Of a DNA stretch of 64,000 nt, positions 1-10,585 are shown in pieces. Under the pieces are notes generated by a model. It was not told where the DNA came from and made no database searches. It was given only the letters and a program-made list of their open reading frames with translations. The translations under genes and the position numbers were made by a program. Positions within the stretch are counted from its first letter, which is position 1; each line of letters opens with the position of its first letter. Source of the DNA: Vitis vinifera (taxonomy: Eukaryota > Streptophyta > Magnoliopsida > Vitales > Vitaceae); contig NC_081822.1 in the NCBI RefSeq assembly GCF_030704535.1, positions 5,209,501 to 5,273,500 on the forward strand, written 5' to 3'.

Positions 1-260
1 AATCGGAGGAGGGATTGAACTGTGTATTTGGTGTTTGAAAGGAAGAGAGGAGGAGAAGATCGTGATAAATCTTGATATGGCGGCTTAGGGTTTTAATATA
101 ACGGTAATGTGTAATATTTGAAGCAGCTGGCTCCCTGGAGTATCAACGAGGGATGAAACACCATTTAGACGGTGCTGAAATAAACGGTGTCGTTTTATCT
201 TCTCTAAGATGTGCAGCTGGATCGATGCCAGCACCACCTTTTATAGCGGCTTACCGACCC
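1..260 (-). promoter_or_regulatory. Putative promoter and 5' leader of a minus-strand gene off the left edge
   Basis: On the minus strand a TATAAAA box lies at 239-245, and the following sequence is moderately GC-rich and C/T-rich toward position 1, like a plant 5' leader. No open frame with a convincing start is present before the edge, so the coding region, if any, lies beyond the window. The sharp change to AT-rich DNA at about 300 supports a gene boundary here. This is inference from composition and one motif only. Confidence 0.35.
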
Positions 261-299
261 ATGCCCATGGATCATTGTCTACGACGAATCCCCGCTTTT

Positions 300-1133
300 C
301 TGTCTTTTTTTTTTTTTTTTTTATATTGAAAAGTAGGTTTTGAACAATTAATTTGAAAAATATAGAAAGAAGAATCACTTTTATACATCTGATTCATCTT
401 TATTTATTTAAAAACTATTTAAAATATATACATTTTTTATAATTTAGATAATTATTTTTTAAAATAATTTTTTATTTGTTAAGTTCAATGGACAAATTTC
501 CATAAAAATTAATTTAAAATCAATAAAATTAAAAAATTTAAAAATTAAAAACATAATTAAAACTAAAAAAAATTCAAGATTAAAAATATAAAAATATAAA
601 AATAAAATATTAATTTTTACTTAACTAAATCACACTAATAAAAAATATAAATTCTAAAAAGAGTTTGAGACATAATGGGAATCAATAATATATATTTTTG
701 ATTTGGAATTTTTTTGGATTTAATTAAATTTAATTTTAAATTTTTTATTTTAATTGTATTTAATTTTTAAGTATTCAAGTTTTATTTGTATTTTTTATTT
801 TTAAATTTTATTATTTTATTGTTGATATTTATTAATAAAATTTTATTCAATTTTATTAAAAAAATATATGAAAAGATGAATGAATTTATATAATACATGA
901 TATAAAATTATTATTAATTAAAGAATTATAAATAATTTTATTATAAATAATTTTTGTAAAATGGTTTGTATTTTATATTATATAATAAAAATTTTATAAT
1001 ATATTTATTTATAAAATATTTTTATATAATAAAATTATTTTTTAATAATTTAATTTAAAATACATTTAATAGTAATTATAAAAAATATTTTTAATATTAA
1101 AAAAAAAATAAGTATTTCAGACGTTAAAAACAC
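300..1133. other. AT-rich intergenic sequence, no gene seen
   Basis: Very AT-rich sequence with T-runs (from 305) and degenerate A/T words. No ORF or recognisable element was found on either strand. Confidence 0.6.
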
Positions 1134-1136
1134 TAA

Positions 1137-1589
1137 GGTGGTGTTTGTTTTTTGGCTGAATAGAAAAAGTTAAAATATTTGGTTTTTTCTATTCAGTTAA
1201 AAGTAACATATTGATATCATCTAACATAATAAAACTGAACCTATTGATAATAAATTTATTTTACCTATGTTGGATGATGTCAACAAATTACTTTTAACTG
1301 AATAGAAAAAGTCAAATATTGGTGGTGTTTGTTTTTTTACTTAATTCTAAATAGAACCTTAATACTTAATACTATTAAATATTAGGTTGTTTGTTTTTGT
1401 AATATTTTATTTTTATTAAGTATTAAAAAGTAAAAAAAATCATTGTGTTATTTTTTCTATTTAGAAAAAGCCATATATTTTGGCATTTTCTATTTAGTAA
1501 AAAATTTATAATAAGTCATGAAAAAGTAAAAAAAGAAACAACCTAAATTATAAAACTAAATGGTTTTAAGCAAAAAGCCAAAAAAACAA
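1137..1589. mobile_element. Left part of Harbinger-type MITE(s), split by the MULE insertion
   Basis: The terminus GGTGGTGTTTGTTTTTTGGC begins at 1137, directly after TAA (1134-1136). Its inverted counterpart lies beyond the MULE: copies of CAAACACCACC end at 19102 and 19140, each followed by TAA. A TAA target duplication with these ends fits the PIF/Harbinger (Tourist-like) class. A second GGTGGTG terminus at 1321 shows that two related elements are nested or adjacent. A smaller pair, TTAGGTTGTTTG at 1383 and its complement ending near 1545, may be a third MITE. Internal inverted words around 1190-1230 and 1265-1310 add hairpin potential. The exact nesting order of the small elements is unclear. 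Confidence 0.65.
1581..1589 (+). repeat. Left 9-bp target-site duplication of the MULE
   Basis: AAAAAACAA here matches 19086-19094 exactly. Nine bases is the Mutator hallmark. Low complexity means that chance identity is possible, and a one-base shift of the boundary gives an equally good match. Confidence 0.65.
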
Positions 1590-1678
1590 AGGAGAATTGT
1601 GTTTTGGGCCCAGCTGGGCCCAAAAATTAACAAATGGTCCATCTATGTAACAAAATTAATAGAAAGGCTATGAGATTT
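1590..1678 (+). repeat. Left terminal inverted repeat of the MULE
   Basis: Begins GGAGAATTGTGTTTTGGGCC. Bases 1591-1659 match the complement of 19016-19084 with two differences. Similarity resumes inside (around AGAAGGCTAT-like words near 1660-1672) after about 25-30 bases that are present only in the right copy. The G-rich start followed by AATTG resembles other plant MULE ends. Confidence 0.85.
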
Positions 1679-1820
1679 TGAGTGACCTATATACCCTTCT
1701 AATTTCCAAGTCAGATTGCTGTAAATTAAAAGGGAGAATTGTGTTAAATTTAAAATGCCATGTCACCTTCCCTTCTGTCAGTACTCTCGATGAAACCTCT
1801 GAACTGAGCGGAGCTTATCA

Positions 1821-2866
1821 ATGGCGTCCCAAATGGCGATCCTCCCCAGAGCCCGTAAAACCCTCCTCAAAACCCTAAACGACCACAACAATCCCTTTAA
1901 AGCTTCCATTTCCACCTTCACATTCCTCTCCCTGGAAGCCCAACTCGCCGAGCCCAGCCTTCCCCCGCCATCTCCCACTCCACTTCCTCCCAACCCCGCC
2001 TCAGGGAGCCCGCTCTACAAGTATTTTTTATGGATGGATCTTTACTTTATTATATCAGGATGCTGCAGACAGGAAAAGAATCTATGGCTGATGATGAGTC
2101 ATATGAATTGGTTGTTGGTATGCTGTTTTTGACAGACCAGATTGATGCTGCCTTGAGATATGTTGATTTGACTTTGAAATCTGGTTATATGTTGTCAATG
2201 AGGGTTTTTGCTGAGTGTGTGAGAAGTTGTGTTAACAAAGGCAGGCTGGATGCTTTGGTGTCTATTATAGAGAGGTGCAAGGTACATGACTAATTAGAAT
2301 TTTTTTCTAGATCATCTGTGTTAGGAGGAACACTTTCTGGTTATGTTTCAGTTTCTTACCTCGCTTCTCTGGAGTGTGTACCAGACAATGGATCAAAATA
2401 AAGCTCTTTCTCCCTCCTGGAACATGTGCATCTTCATTGCAGATATTGCGATGCAATAGGATAATAGCAAGTTAGCTTTTTATGCCCTGTAATTCATGGC
2501 CAGATGGATTGCTCGGGGTGAGAATGCAAGGGGTCATGTTCTACTCTCTGTGGATGAGGGGCTTGTTGTATCAACACTTGGAACTAGTGGAAGGACTTAC
2601 AATTCTACTCTTGTAGATGCATCATGGGCGATCCTACGAGATCATTGCGTCAAAAGAAGGCACCTCAACTAGAATCTTATCTTGCAAAAATATATGCCGA
2701 TGCAGCATTGGGGGATTTGCAGAGAGCATTCAGCACTCTGCATAAGTTTGAAACCGCTTATAGGAACTCCCCCAAAGAAGCAGAAGAGGATATATTCTCA
2801 CCTTTTACATCTTTACATCCTTTGGTAATGGCAAGCTCCAAGAAGGGTTTTGAAACTTTGGACACG
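1821..2866 (+). pseudogene. Captured, broken fragment of a PPR/TPR-like gene
   Basis: Three exon-like blocks with splice signals remain: about 1821-2019 (start codon, basic mitochondrial-type N-terminus, proline-rich stretch), 2059-2281 (acceptor at 2056-2058, donor at 2282) and 2385-2866 (acceptor at 2382-2384, donor at 2867). The helical repeats read like the mitochondrial PPR protein family of Arabidopsis At1g26460. The first block runs straight into an intron tail, so a large internal part is missing. Block three has in-frame stops at 2457-2459 and 2490-2492 and a one-base frameshift near 2640. Retained introns mean capture at the DNA level. It lies just inside the left terminal repeat, as gene fragments do in Pack-MULEs. 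The match to At1g26460 is from memory and needs a search. Confidence 0.75.
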
Positions 2867-2928
2867 GTTTGTCTTCTTATCTGTAAAAGTTTCTGTTCTC
2901 ACAATTCATTTCCTTCTTCTTTTTACTA

Positions 2929-4905
2929 GGGGGACATCCCTCACATTCATTCCTCATTTCCCTTCGTACACATTCAAATGCCTTGTGGTAGCCCACTTAT
3001 GTTGCATAGGAACCTAAATTAGGTTTCATTTGCACCCTTTTCACTCAGCCATATCTTTGGAATGTGGTTAACCCGCCCATATGCACTCCTTTAGTTGCAT
3101 TTATGTGCAATTACTCCAAGTGTACAAGGCCTTTACACCAAGTGTACAAGGCCAATGTACTAAATGTACAAGGGTGTACAAGGGTGTGTACCTTAAGGTA
3201 ATTCAAGTGATTTTGAAGAACTTAGTCATCAACATTTTCCACTCGTCGTGCACATTCCTAACACATATCGGTTGACAACACACTCCTTCCACGTATATTA
3301 TTTGATATCTACCATGTTAGTTCATTGTTTTAGCTTCCCCACATTACTTATGCGTAGGAACCGAAACGAGGGTTAAGGTTTTCCACCTTTTCCCTCATCC
3401 ACGAGAATGGAAACATTGTTTCCCCACCCATATGCACTTGTTCGGTCGTCCCTTCGGTGGATTGCATAACTGTACAAGCCATTTACACTAACTGTACAAC
3501 CCAAATGTGCTAACTGTACAATTGTGTACAACCTTACCTATATTGAAGGATTTCAACTTTTTTTGAAAACAATCGTTGCTCATTTCCTTGTTCTTTTTAC
3601 TAGGGGGACATCCCTCACATTCATTCCTCATTTCCCTTCGTACACATTCAAATGCCTTGTGGTAGCCCACTTATGTTGCATAGGAACCTAAATTGGGTTT
3701 CATTTTCACCCTTTTCACTCACCCATATCTTTGGAATGTGGTTAACCCGCCCATATGCGCTCCTTTAGTTGCATTTATGTGCAATTGCTCCAAGTGTACA
3801 AGGCCTTTACACCAAGTGTACAAGGCCAATGTACTAAATGTACAAGGGTGTACAAGGGTGTGTACCTTAAGGTAATTCAAGTGATTTTGAAGAACTTAGT
3901 CATCAACATTTTCCACTCGTCGTGCACATTCCTAACACATATCGGTTGACAACACACTCCTTCCACGTATATTATTTGATATCTACCATGTTAGTTCATT
4001 GTTTTAGCTCCCCCACATTACTTAGCGTAGGAACCAAAACGAGGGTTAAGGTTTTCCACCTTTTCCCTCATCCACGAGAATGGAAACATTGTTTCCCCAC
4101 CCATATGCACTTGTTCGGTCGTCCCTTCGGTGGATTGCATAACTGTACAAGTCATTTACACTAACTGTACAACCCAAATGTGCTAACTGTACAAGTGTGT
4201 ACAACCTTACCTATATTGAAGGATTTCAACTTTTTTTGAAAACAATCGTTGCTCATTTCCTTGTTCTTTTTACTAGGGGGACATCCCTCACATTCATTCC
4301 TCATTTCCCTTCGTACACATTCAAATGCCTTGTGGTAGCCCACTTATGTTGCATAGGAACCTAAATTGGGTTTCATTTTCACCCTTTTCACTCACCCATA
4401 TCTTTGGAATGTGGTTAACCCGCCCATATGCGCTCCTTTAGTTGCATTTATGTGCAATTGCTCCAAGTGTACAAGGCCTTTACACCAAGTGTACAAGGCC
4501 AATGTACTAAATGTACAAGGGTGTACAAGGGTGTGTACCTTAAGGTAATTCAAGTGATTTTGAAGAACTTAGTCATCAACATTTTCCACTCGTCGTGCAC
4601 ATTCCTAACACATATCGGTTGACAACACACTCCTTCCACGTATATTATTTGATATCTACCATGTTAGTTCATTGTTTTAGCTCCCCCACATTACTTATGC
4701 GTAGGAACCGAAACGAGGGTTAAGGTTTTCCACCTTTTCCCTCATCCACGAGAATGGAAACATTGTTTCCCCACCCATATGCACTTGTTCGGTCGTCCCT
4801 TCGGTGGATTGCATAACTGTACAAGCCATTTACACTAACTGTACAACCCAAATGTGCTAACTGTACAAGTGTGTACAACCCTACCTACATTGAAGGATTA
4901 CAACT
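2929..4905 (+). repeat. Three tandem copies of a 673-bp unit rich in TGTACAA motifs
   Basis: Units start at about 2929, 3602 and 4275, each opening GGGGGACATCCCTCACATTC, and are nearly identical; the third stops near 4905. Each unit has two clusters of the palindrome-containing word TGTACAA (near +175 to +260 and +540 to +600), about eight copies per unit, spaced roughly 10-25 bases apart. Small ORFs of 60 and 64 codons recur at the same place in the units but only because the DNA is repeated. GTAC is the core recognised by plant SBP-box factors, but any binding is speculation. Confidence 0.92.
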
Positions 4906-5814
4906 TTTTTTGAAAAAAATCGTTGATGGTGGTGTTTACTTATTGTTGGTAAGTGTTATGACAAACAATTTCCGTCTCCTTCTATTCGCCTTGTTATCTT
5001 GGGTAACAACACATAATTTCAATAAGCCAGTTTGTTGCCTTTATGAAAAACTCTCATTTGATGTTGATGTGAGGACAAATTTCTTTGAGGTTTCTAATTC
5101 AACAGCTTCATGCAAAATCAGATAGTTAATTCACATTTTATGGCTTTAGAGGTTTATTTTCTCATAATTTTCATCCTTCCAATATTCTTAAATTATTAGT
5201 ATGTTGACTTCTTTTGTTTGTAAGACAGATTTATGACTCTGCATCAATGGAAAATTATGTGCACAGTATTGAGTGACGGATAATAGGAGAACTTAAACGA
5301 GTACATGACCGTGTCAAATTGCATCTTTTCATGTTCGTTTTTAGATGAAGCAAATAAATGATCTTTTATCCTTGAACTAATTGTTTTTCCCTTTATGTGT
5401 GCAGGTGGGTAGATTCTTGAAGTGGGAGCTTTGTCACGATTAATACAAATACTTCAAAATAAGAGGCTTAACATCATATGAAAGATGAGAAGAGAACAAA
5501 CAGAGAAGTCTAGATGATCAAGATAGTTTATTTTATAGGAAGTCAATCTATGTTAAGAGTTGGATAATAAGATACCAACCTTCTTTTAAGTTTTTACATT
5601 GTAACTATTTTCATCAAATAGTATCATATACGTTTCGGGACATGTAATTATGCATTTCATTCCAATTAAAATTCCAATGTATTGAACTTAAATTTTGGTT
5701 ATTTTGCAGTTTATCAGCACATGTTTCTTGTTTTTAAATTTTGTTTTCCCTCCGTTTATATTGGTTGTTGGACAAATAATGTCTCATTCTCATTTCATGT
5801 CGTTCTCCAAGTTT
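4906..5814. other. No gene recognised inside the MULE left arm
   Basis: Moderately AT-rich sequence between the tandem array and its diverged fourth copy. It may include more of the captured PPR gene (some intron-like T-rich acceptors, for example before 5404), but no coding similarity was recognised. Confidence 0.5.
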
Positions 5815-6240
5815 GCTGAAGAATTTCTTTACTTGCTGATTTTGAAGAACTTACTCATTTACTTTTTCCAATATTCAGGGACATTCCTCACACATATTAC
5901 TTGAATGGTGCCTCATTGCACGCATTTTATGTGATGGCTACCATGTTAATTAATTTTATTAGCTCCCATACTAATGATGCATATGAAGCAAAACGAGGAT
6001 TAGCTTTTTCATCCTTTTCCCTTATCCATGAGAGTGGAAGCATTGTTTTCCCACCCATATGCACTTGTTTGGTCGTCCCTATTATGGATTTCTCCAACTG
6101 TACAAGGCATTTACACTAAGTGTACAAGGCCAATGTGCTAACTGTACAAGGGTGTACAAGGCTACCTAACTTAAGGGTTTTCAAACGATTTTCGAAAAAT
6201 TCTTTGCTCATTTATTTTTTCAATATTCTTTCAAACCTCC
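5815..6240 (+). repeat. Diverged fourth copy of part of the 673-bp unit
   Basis: Shares the order of landmarks with the tandem units (GATTTTGAAGAACTTA, ACATTCCTCACACATAT, CCCACCCATATGCACTTGTT) and then a TGTACAA cluster at about 6100-6165 with four copies of the motif. It is clearly older than the three near-identical copies, and an unrelated stretch of about 0.9 kb separates them. Confidence 0.8.
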
Positions 6241-6743
6241 CTCCTTCCTATATTCATCCTCCTTACTTTCGAGTGACATAGTATCTTCTAAAAGCCTTGA
6301 TTTATGTAAGTGTTGTATGTGTGCATAATGTTTTTTTAATTATTACCATTACTTAAGTTTTGACATAATGGACATGTTGATCTATTAGTTATTGTATTTA
6401 GAATCTTGAAATTTTATCCGAATGCATTATATAACTGGATATAATTGGAAGGACCCCTTCCATATATGGTTGCATAATTGAAGTAACCCCTAGCCTTAGC
6501 CTTTATGTGAGGGCAGTGATAACTTTCGAATGGTGCCTTCCATTATCCCCTTCACCGGCCCTGTCTCAGGCCCTTCGGACATGGATTGAAGGCAAATCAA
6601 ATTGAAAACTTACAAAGCGATGTCATTTCAATATGCATGATTTCTAGTTCATAATTTAACCCCATTTAATGCAAAACCACAGTCATACACTGTTGACTCC
6701 CCAAGAGGCAAGGACCTACTTGAGAGATAATGAGTCGGCCACC
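6241..6743. other. No gene recognised
   Basis: Unremarkable non-coding sequence between the diverged TGTACAA repeat and the CGACCGG cluster. No ORF longer than about 60 codons was seen. Confidence 0.5.
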
Positions 6744-6808
6744 TCGACCGGTACACGACCGGTATCCGACCGGTCCACGACCGGGAAAGTGTAACCGGTC
6801 GACCGGTG
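6744..6808. repeat. CGACCGGT motif cluster (left)
   Basis: Six ACCGG-type sites in about 65 bases, mostly CGACCGGT, ending in the self-complementary core CCGGTCGACCGG. The same vocabulary recurs at 10022-10325 on the other side of the 484-codon ORF and is almost absent elsewhere in the window. Dense short motifs in direct and inverted orientation resemble binding arrays of transposon proteins. Confidence 0.75.
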
Positions 6809-7040
6809 ACCTACCTGGACGCCCTGTCGCACACACCCTCGCCTGTAACAGCCCATGAGATGGATCAGGCGAAAGATGGAGGTTGTACTATATCATACAA
6901 AAATTTTTTGCACCCACATAATTTTTTGACATACTTAATGTTTTGATTTTGGAAACAAATAGTTAAAAAAATTGCACTTGGGCCCATTAAAATGATAATC
7001 ATTAAAAGTAAACGTATAATTCACATAAGACAAAAGAAAT

Positions 7041-7146
7041 CATATATATATATAGTCAGCTGAAATATAGAGGAAACATAGACATATATATACATAAACA
7101 TAGACATATATATATATAGTCAAGTGAAATATAGAGTAAACATAGA
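7041..7146. repeat. Short AT-rich local duplication
   Basis: A block of TA dinucleotides followed by AGTCAGCTGAAATATAGAGG-like sequence and CATAGACA occurs twice, near 7044-7085 and 7102-7146, with small differences. It lies just downstream of the stop codon of the minus-strand ORF. Confidence 0.6.
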
Positions 7147-7212
7147 CAACAGACACAAAGATGGCAATGATTTGCATGTACTTATGCTAATCCTATATAA
7201 CTATCGCTGCTA

Positions 7213-8667
7213 TCACGACTTAGGAGGTGGTGGTGGAAACACGGATCGGATGTAAGCCATCATGTCCTCATGCTGACTGTCCTGGCGATCAAGCCTCTGG
7301 AGGATATGCGCAAAGGTAGCCTGCTGCTGATCCATGCGATCCTCAATACTCTGAAATCTCTGCTGCATAGACTGGAATTGCTCGGTGAAGCCTGTCTGAT
7401 AATGATCCATGCGATCCTCCATAGAGTGGAATCGCATATCCTTGACAATTGCTAGCTCCTCAATCCGAGCGCCCAGTGAGCTGATCTGAGCACCTAAATC
7501 AATCCAAGCCTGACTAGGTCTGTATGGAGCTTTATGAGGTGATGTTTGCGCCTGAGGTGGATCAGTGAATGATGGCTGCGAAGATGTTCCGGCTGTGTGC
7601 ATTGCCTCAAACGTCATCCCCCCTGATACCGTCGGCCGCAACTGGCAGCCCTCGGACTGCTGTGAAGGTATTTCAACCTCAGTCTGTGTATGCTCATAAT
7701 CTCTCTGAGGGGCAACCCCACCCTCCATCTCCCCAATCTCCGCCTCCTCCTCAACGGCAGGGTGTGGTACTGGTCGCTCCACTTTCCTAATCCATGCTCC
7801 TTCGGGCCCCTTCTCAAACTTCATACGGGCCAACGATTGCTCATCATATGTGTCATAACTACTTGGGGCCTCAAAGTCCTGCTCCTTGCTCAAATCAACC
7901 CCCGCATCCTTGAATACTCGTGTCAGAAAACGGCCATAGGGGAGAACACGTGTGGAGCTCTCGCAGCATGCAAGCATGTGCATCATCATCACATATCCAA
8001 CGTCAATCCGTCTCCCCCTCATAATCGAATCAATGATAAATGCCTCCAGATATGATACCTCATCTCGGTGGCCGCCTCGTGGCAAGAGAATGTATAGGAT
8101 CATGTGGTGAAGGATGCGAGATCTGACTATCAGGCTATGTGCTGATGGTTTGCCCATCCCCCGCGCATCAGCAAGGCCGCACATCCTCTGTATCGCCTCT
8201 GTAGGCTCGAAACCCGCCACAGTGGGCCAACCCTTAGACTCATATACCCTGAGTCCGACTGGAGCGATGTCTAAAATGCGGCATATGCTCTCCGGGTCAA
8301 GCTTGATCTGCACACCTTTAACGGTCGAAACAATCGGCCCTCCGTGTCCATATGTCACTCGTGAATAGAATGCCCTCACTAATGTCGGAAATATCGGCTC
8401 CGAAATAGTGACTAATGGCAGCCACCCCATAAGTGCGAATAGTCCCTCAAAGTCGAAATGTTGTAGTTGGGAGAAATTAATATTTCTCCCTGGAACAACC
8501 TTCCTATGGGAAAACTTCTGCTTGTACCTTTGATATTCCTCCATTGAAGTGAAAAGACCGGTGTCAAACCTTGCCTTTCGGCGGGCCTCCGCCTCACCGG
8601 GCTGAGATGGCTCAGCAGGGCGCTTGCCCTGTGCCCTAGAGGCAGCCGTTTCTCTTCTAGGCGGCAT
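7213..8667 (-). CDS. 484-codon 'putative plant transposon protein' type ORF
   Basis: A single uninterrupted frame starting MPPRRETAASRAQGKRPAEP, a basic, disordered N-terminus. The middle (about residues 60-300) matches in style the putative plant transposon protein domain often found in uncharacterised plant proteins tied to mobile elements: a hydrophobic globular part with FSQLQHFDFEGLFALMGW, YSRVTYGHGG and VKGVQIKLDPESICRILDI. An acidic, proline-containing linker follows, then a C-terminal segment (about 390-470) with repeated RMDxxQ heptads likely to form a coiled coil, and a PPPPP tail. The frame is intact, which suggests recent function. It lies inside the MULE and between two CGACCGG arrays, so it could be part of the MULE or of a nested element. 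Its biochemical role is unknown; the domain name is recognition and was not searched. Confidence 0.7.
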   Translation of the reverse strand: MPPRRETAASRAQGKRPAEPSQPGEAEARRKARFDTGLFTSMEEYQRYKQKFSHRKVVPGRNINFSQLQHFDFEGLFALMGWLPLVTISEPIFPTLVRAFYSRVTYGHGGPIVSTVKGVQIKLDPESICRILDIAPVGLRVYESKGWPTVAGFEPTEAIQRMCGLADARGMGKPSAHSLIVRSRILHHMILYILLPRGGHRDEVSYLEAFIIDSIMRGRRIDVGYVMMMHMLACCESSTRVLPYGRFLTRVFKDAGVDLSKEQDFEAPSSYDTYDEQSLARMKFEKGPEGAWIRKVERPVPHPAVEEEAEIGEMEGGVAPQRDYEHTQTEVEIPSQQSEGCQLRPTVSGGMTFEAMHTAGTSSQPSFTDPPQAQTSPHKAPYRPSQAWIDLGAQISSLGARIEELAIVKDMRFHSMEDRMDHYQTGFTEQFQSMQQRFQSIEDRMDQQQATFAHILQRLDRQDSQHEDMMAYIRSVFPPPPPKS

Positions 8668-10021
8668 GAGAGAGTGAAACTGAATGGGACGACGGTGGTA
8701 GAGAAATAGAGGAGCAGCTCAAAGTGATAACAAACCGAAGCAAAGGAGATTGGCGCGCTGGAACAGGTGAGAAACCGCCTTTGACGCGCGCTGATCAAGG
8801 ACCCCTTCCAATACACACGGCCGACCTCCCAAATATCATTCCACACCCTTCAAAACCCACTCCGAAGCCATGAAATACCTGCAATGCCGTTGAAAGTAGG
8901 TTTCCCACCAAGCTGAATACCCAAAACCCTTGAAGGCTGACAATGTCAAAATGCCGCGCGGGGGGTATTTCAAAAGACAACCCCACGAATCCCTCGCTCG
9001 CTCCACTCGCGGTTGACCCCCTCTGTAAGTAAGAAGCCGAACAGTCGCTTTGGCTTGGAAAGTGTTAGAGTTGCTTTGACTCTTACAATTCCGAGACTCT
9101 ATAACAATGATATGAAATTGAATTTTCATTTATAATTGATTTAAATTGAATACCTATGACTGCAAACATATATATATATATATATAAGTGATAATTTAAA
9201 TTTATAAATAAATAATTAAATAATTTAAGAAAATTTCATATTGAGATATAAAGTTTTCTTAAATTGTTGGAATAGTAGAAGATAATTACATTTTGTAAAT
9301 TAAACTAGATAATATAAAAAATTATTGGAAATTTGTTTTTATTTTTTTATTCTTTTGGGGTTGGCTTAATGTTTATTTTCTATTTTAAATCTTATTATTG
9401 AATATAATAATATTGATTTAATGGATATTTTGTTTTTATTCTTAAAAAATAACATTTACGACTCCTAAATTTTTAAAAGTAATTAACATGTTACAAAGTT
9501 AATTGTAAATAACCATTTTAGGATCTTAGACTAACTTAATATTTAGTTTTTAATCAATTTCTTTATATGATATATATATATATATATATTTTGTGTACAA
9601 TTTATCTACATACCCTTTTTTTTTCATGAAATTTCGGGATAAAATGACATATTTTGACATTTGGAGATGGTAAATTATTGATATTGTTAAAGTAAAACTT
9701 AAAGGTTTAAATCCAGATATAATTTAATAGATTTTATTATTTTCAAAAATATACATGAAATAAAATAAAAGTTTTTCATAAATTTTGCTAAATATATAAA
9801 GTCTATTTGGTAACTATTTTCAAAAACAATTACGAGAAATGACTTTTGAAAACTAATCTAAGATGTTTTGTAAAACAAGGTCAATTTAAGAACCAAAAAT
9901 AATTTAAATCTTTTTTGTTTTATTTTTTAAAATAGCTAACCTTTTTTCTCTAGCTATTATATGTTTTATCAATAATTACAGACAAAACATCAATTTTTTC
10001 ATAGCAAAAACAATGTCAACA
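8668..10021. other. Upstream region of the 484-codon ORF, no further gene seen
   Basis: GC-richer leader from 8668 to about 9060, consistent with promoter and 5' leader of the minus-strand ORF, then AT-rich sequence with TA microsatellites (9168-9186 and 9570-9588). The overlapping frames at 8412-9129 on the minus strand show no family resemblance. Confidence 0.5.
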
Positions 10022-10325
10022 TATGTTCGACCGGTCGACCGGCAAACTTCAACCGGTTGATCCCCGGTCGCAAGACATCATTTCATTTTCTCTCTCTCCC
10101 AGTAGCTGTGTGTGACCGGTGGTCAACCGGTCGAATACCGGTCGGAACTATTTTTTACATTCTCTCTCTCCCAGTCGCTGTATGTGACCGGTTGAGGATG
10201 GTGGCTTCCCGGTCGTGTGTACACCATTGACCGGACGTTATCCGGTCGAATACCTGTCGAGGGTTTAGTAACCGGTCGACCGGATTTGTTTCCCCGGTCG
10301 TAAACCCAGTCGATACCCGGCCGCG
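10022..10325. repeat. CGACCGG motif cluster (right)
   Basis: About fifteen ACCGG/CCGGT-type sites in 300 bases, in both orientations, including the palindromic core CCGGTCGACCGG near both ends. Two imperfect direct repeats containing TCTCTCTCCCAGT (around 10088 and 10161), each followed by a GTGACCGGT site, show local duplication. A 68-codon frame here only reflects the repeated motif. Confidence 0.8.
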
Positions 10326-10585
10326 ACAACTGTTATCTTCTTTTTTTTCAAAATGTTTTGTATGAAATTTTTCTTGCTGACGTACTACCCCTCATACAGT
10401 GTCTCCTCCAAATGCAAGTTATCAAAGTGAAAATACTTATGTAAGATAGATGGATAAATTGTTTTTTATTTGTCAAATAGATAAGCCATAATATTCGCAA
10501 TACATTGTCATGTGTATGTACTGTTTCCTGTATAATGTACAATCAGCTTTAAAAATCCTCGTCACATCCTATTAAAAAGTGTATC

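Noticed and set aside
3081-4622. Recurring 60- and 64-codon frames in the 673-bp repeats
   Set aside because: They repeat only because the DNA does, lie on both strands, and have no family features.
2929-4905. Possible CRISPR-like array
   Set aside because: The repeats are 673-bp tandem units in plant DNA, without spacers.
8412-9129. 144- and 97-codon minus-strand frames over the start of the 484-codon ORF
   Set aside because: They overlap a better frame and its leader, with no family resemblance.
10123-10329. 68-codon minus-strand frame
   Set aside because: Composition reflects the repeated CGACCGG motif only.
6720-10330. Idea that the CGACCGG clusters are LTRs of a nested retroelement around the 484-codon ORF
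   Set aside because: The two clusters share motif vocabulary but not collinear sequence, and no primer site or polypurine tract was found.
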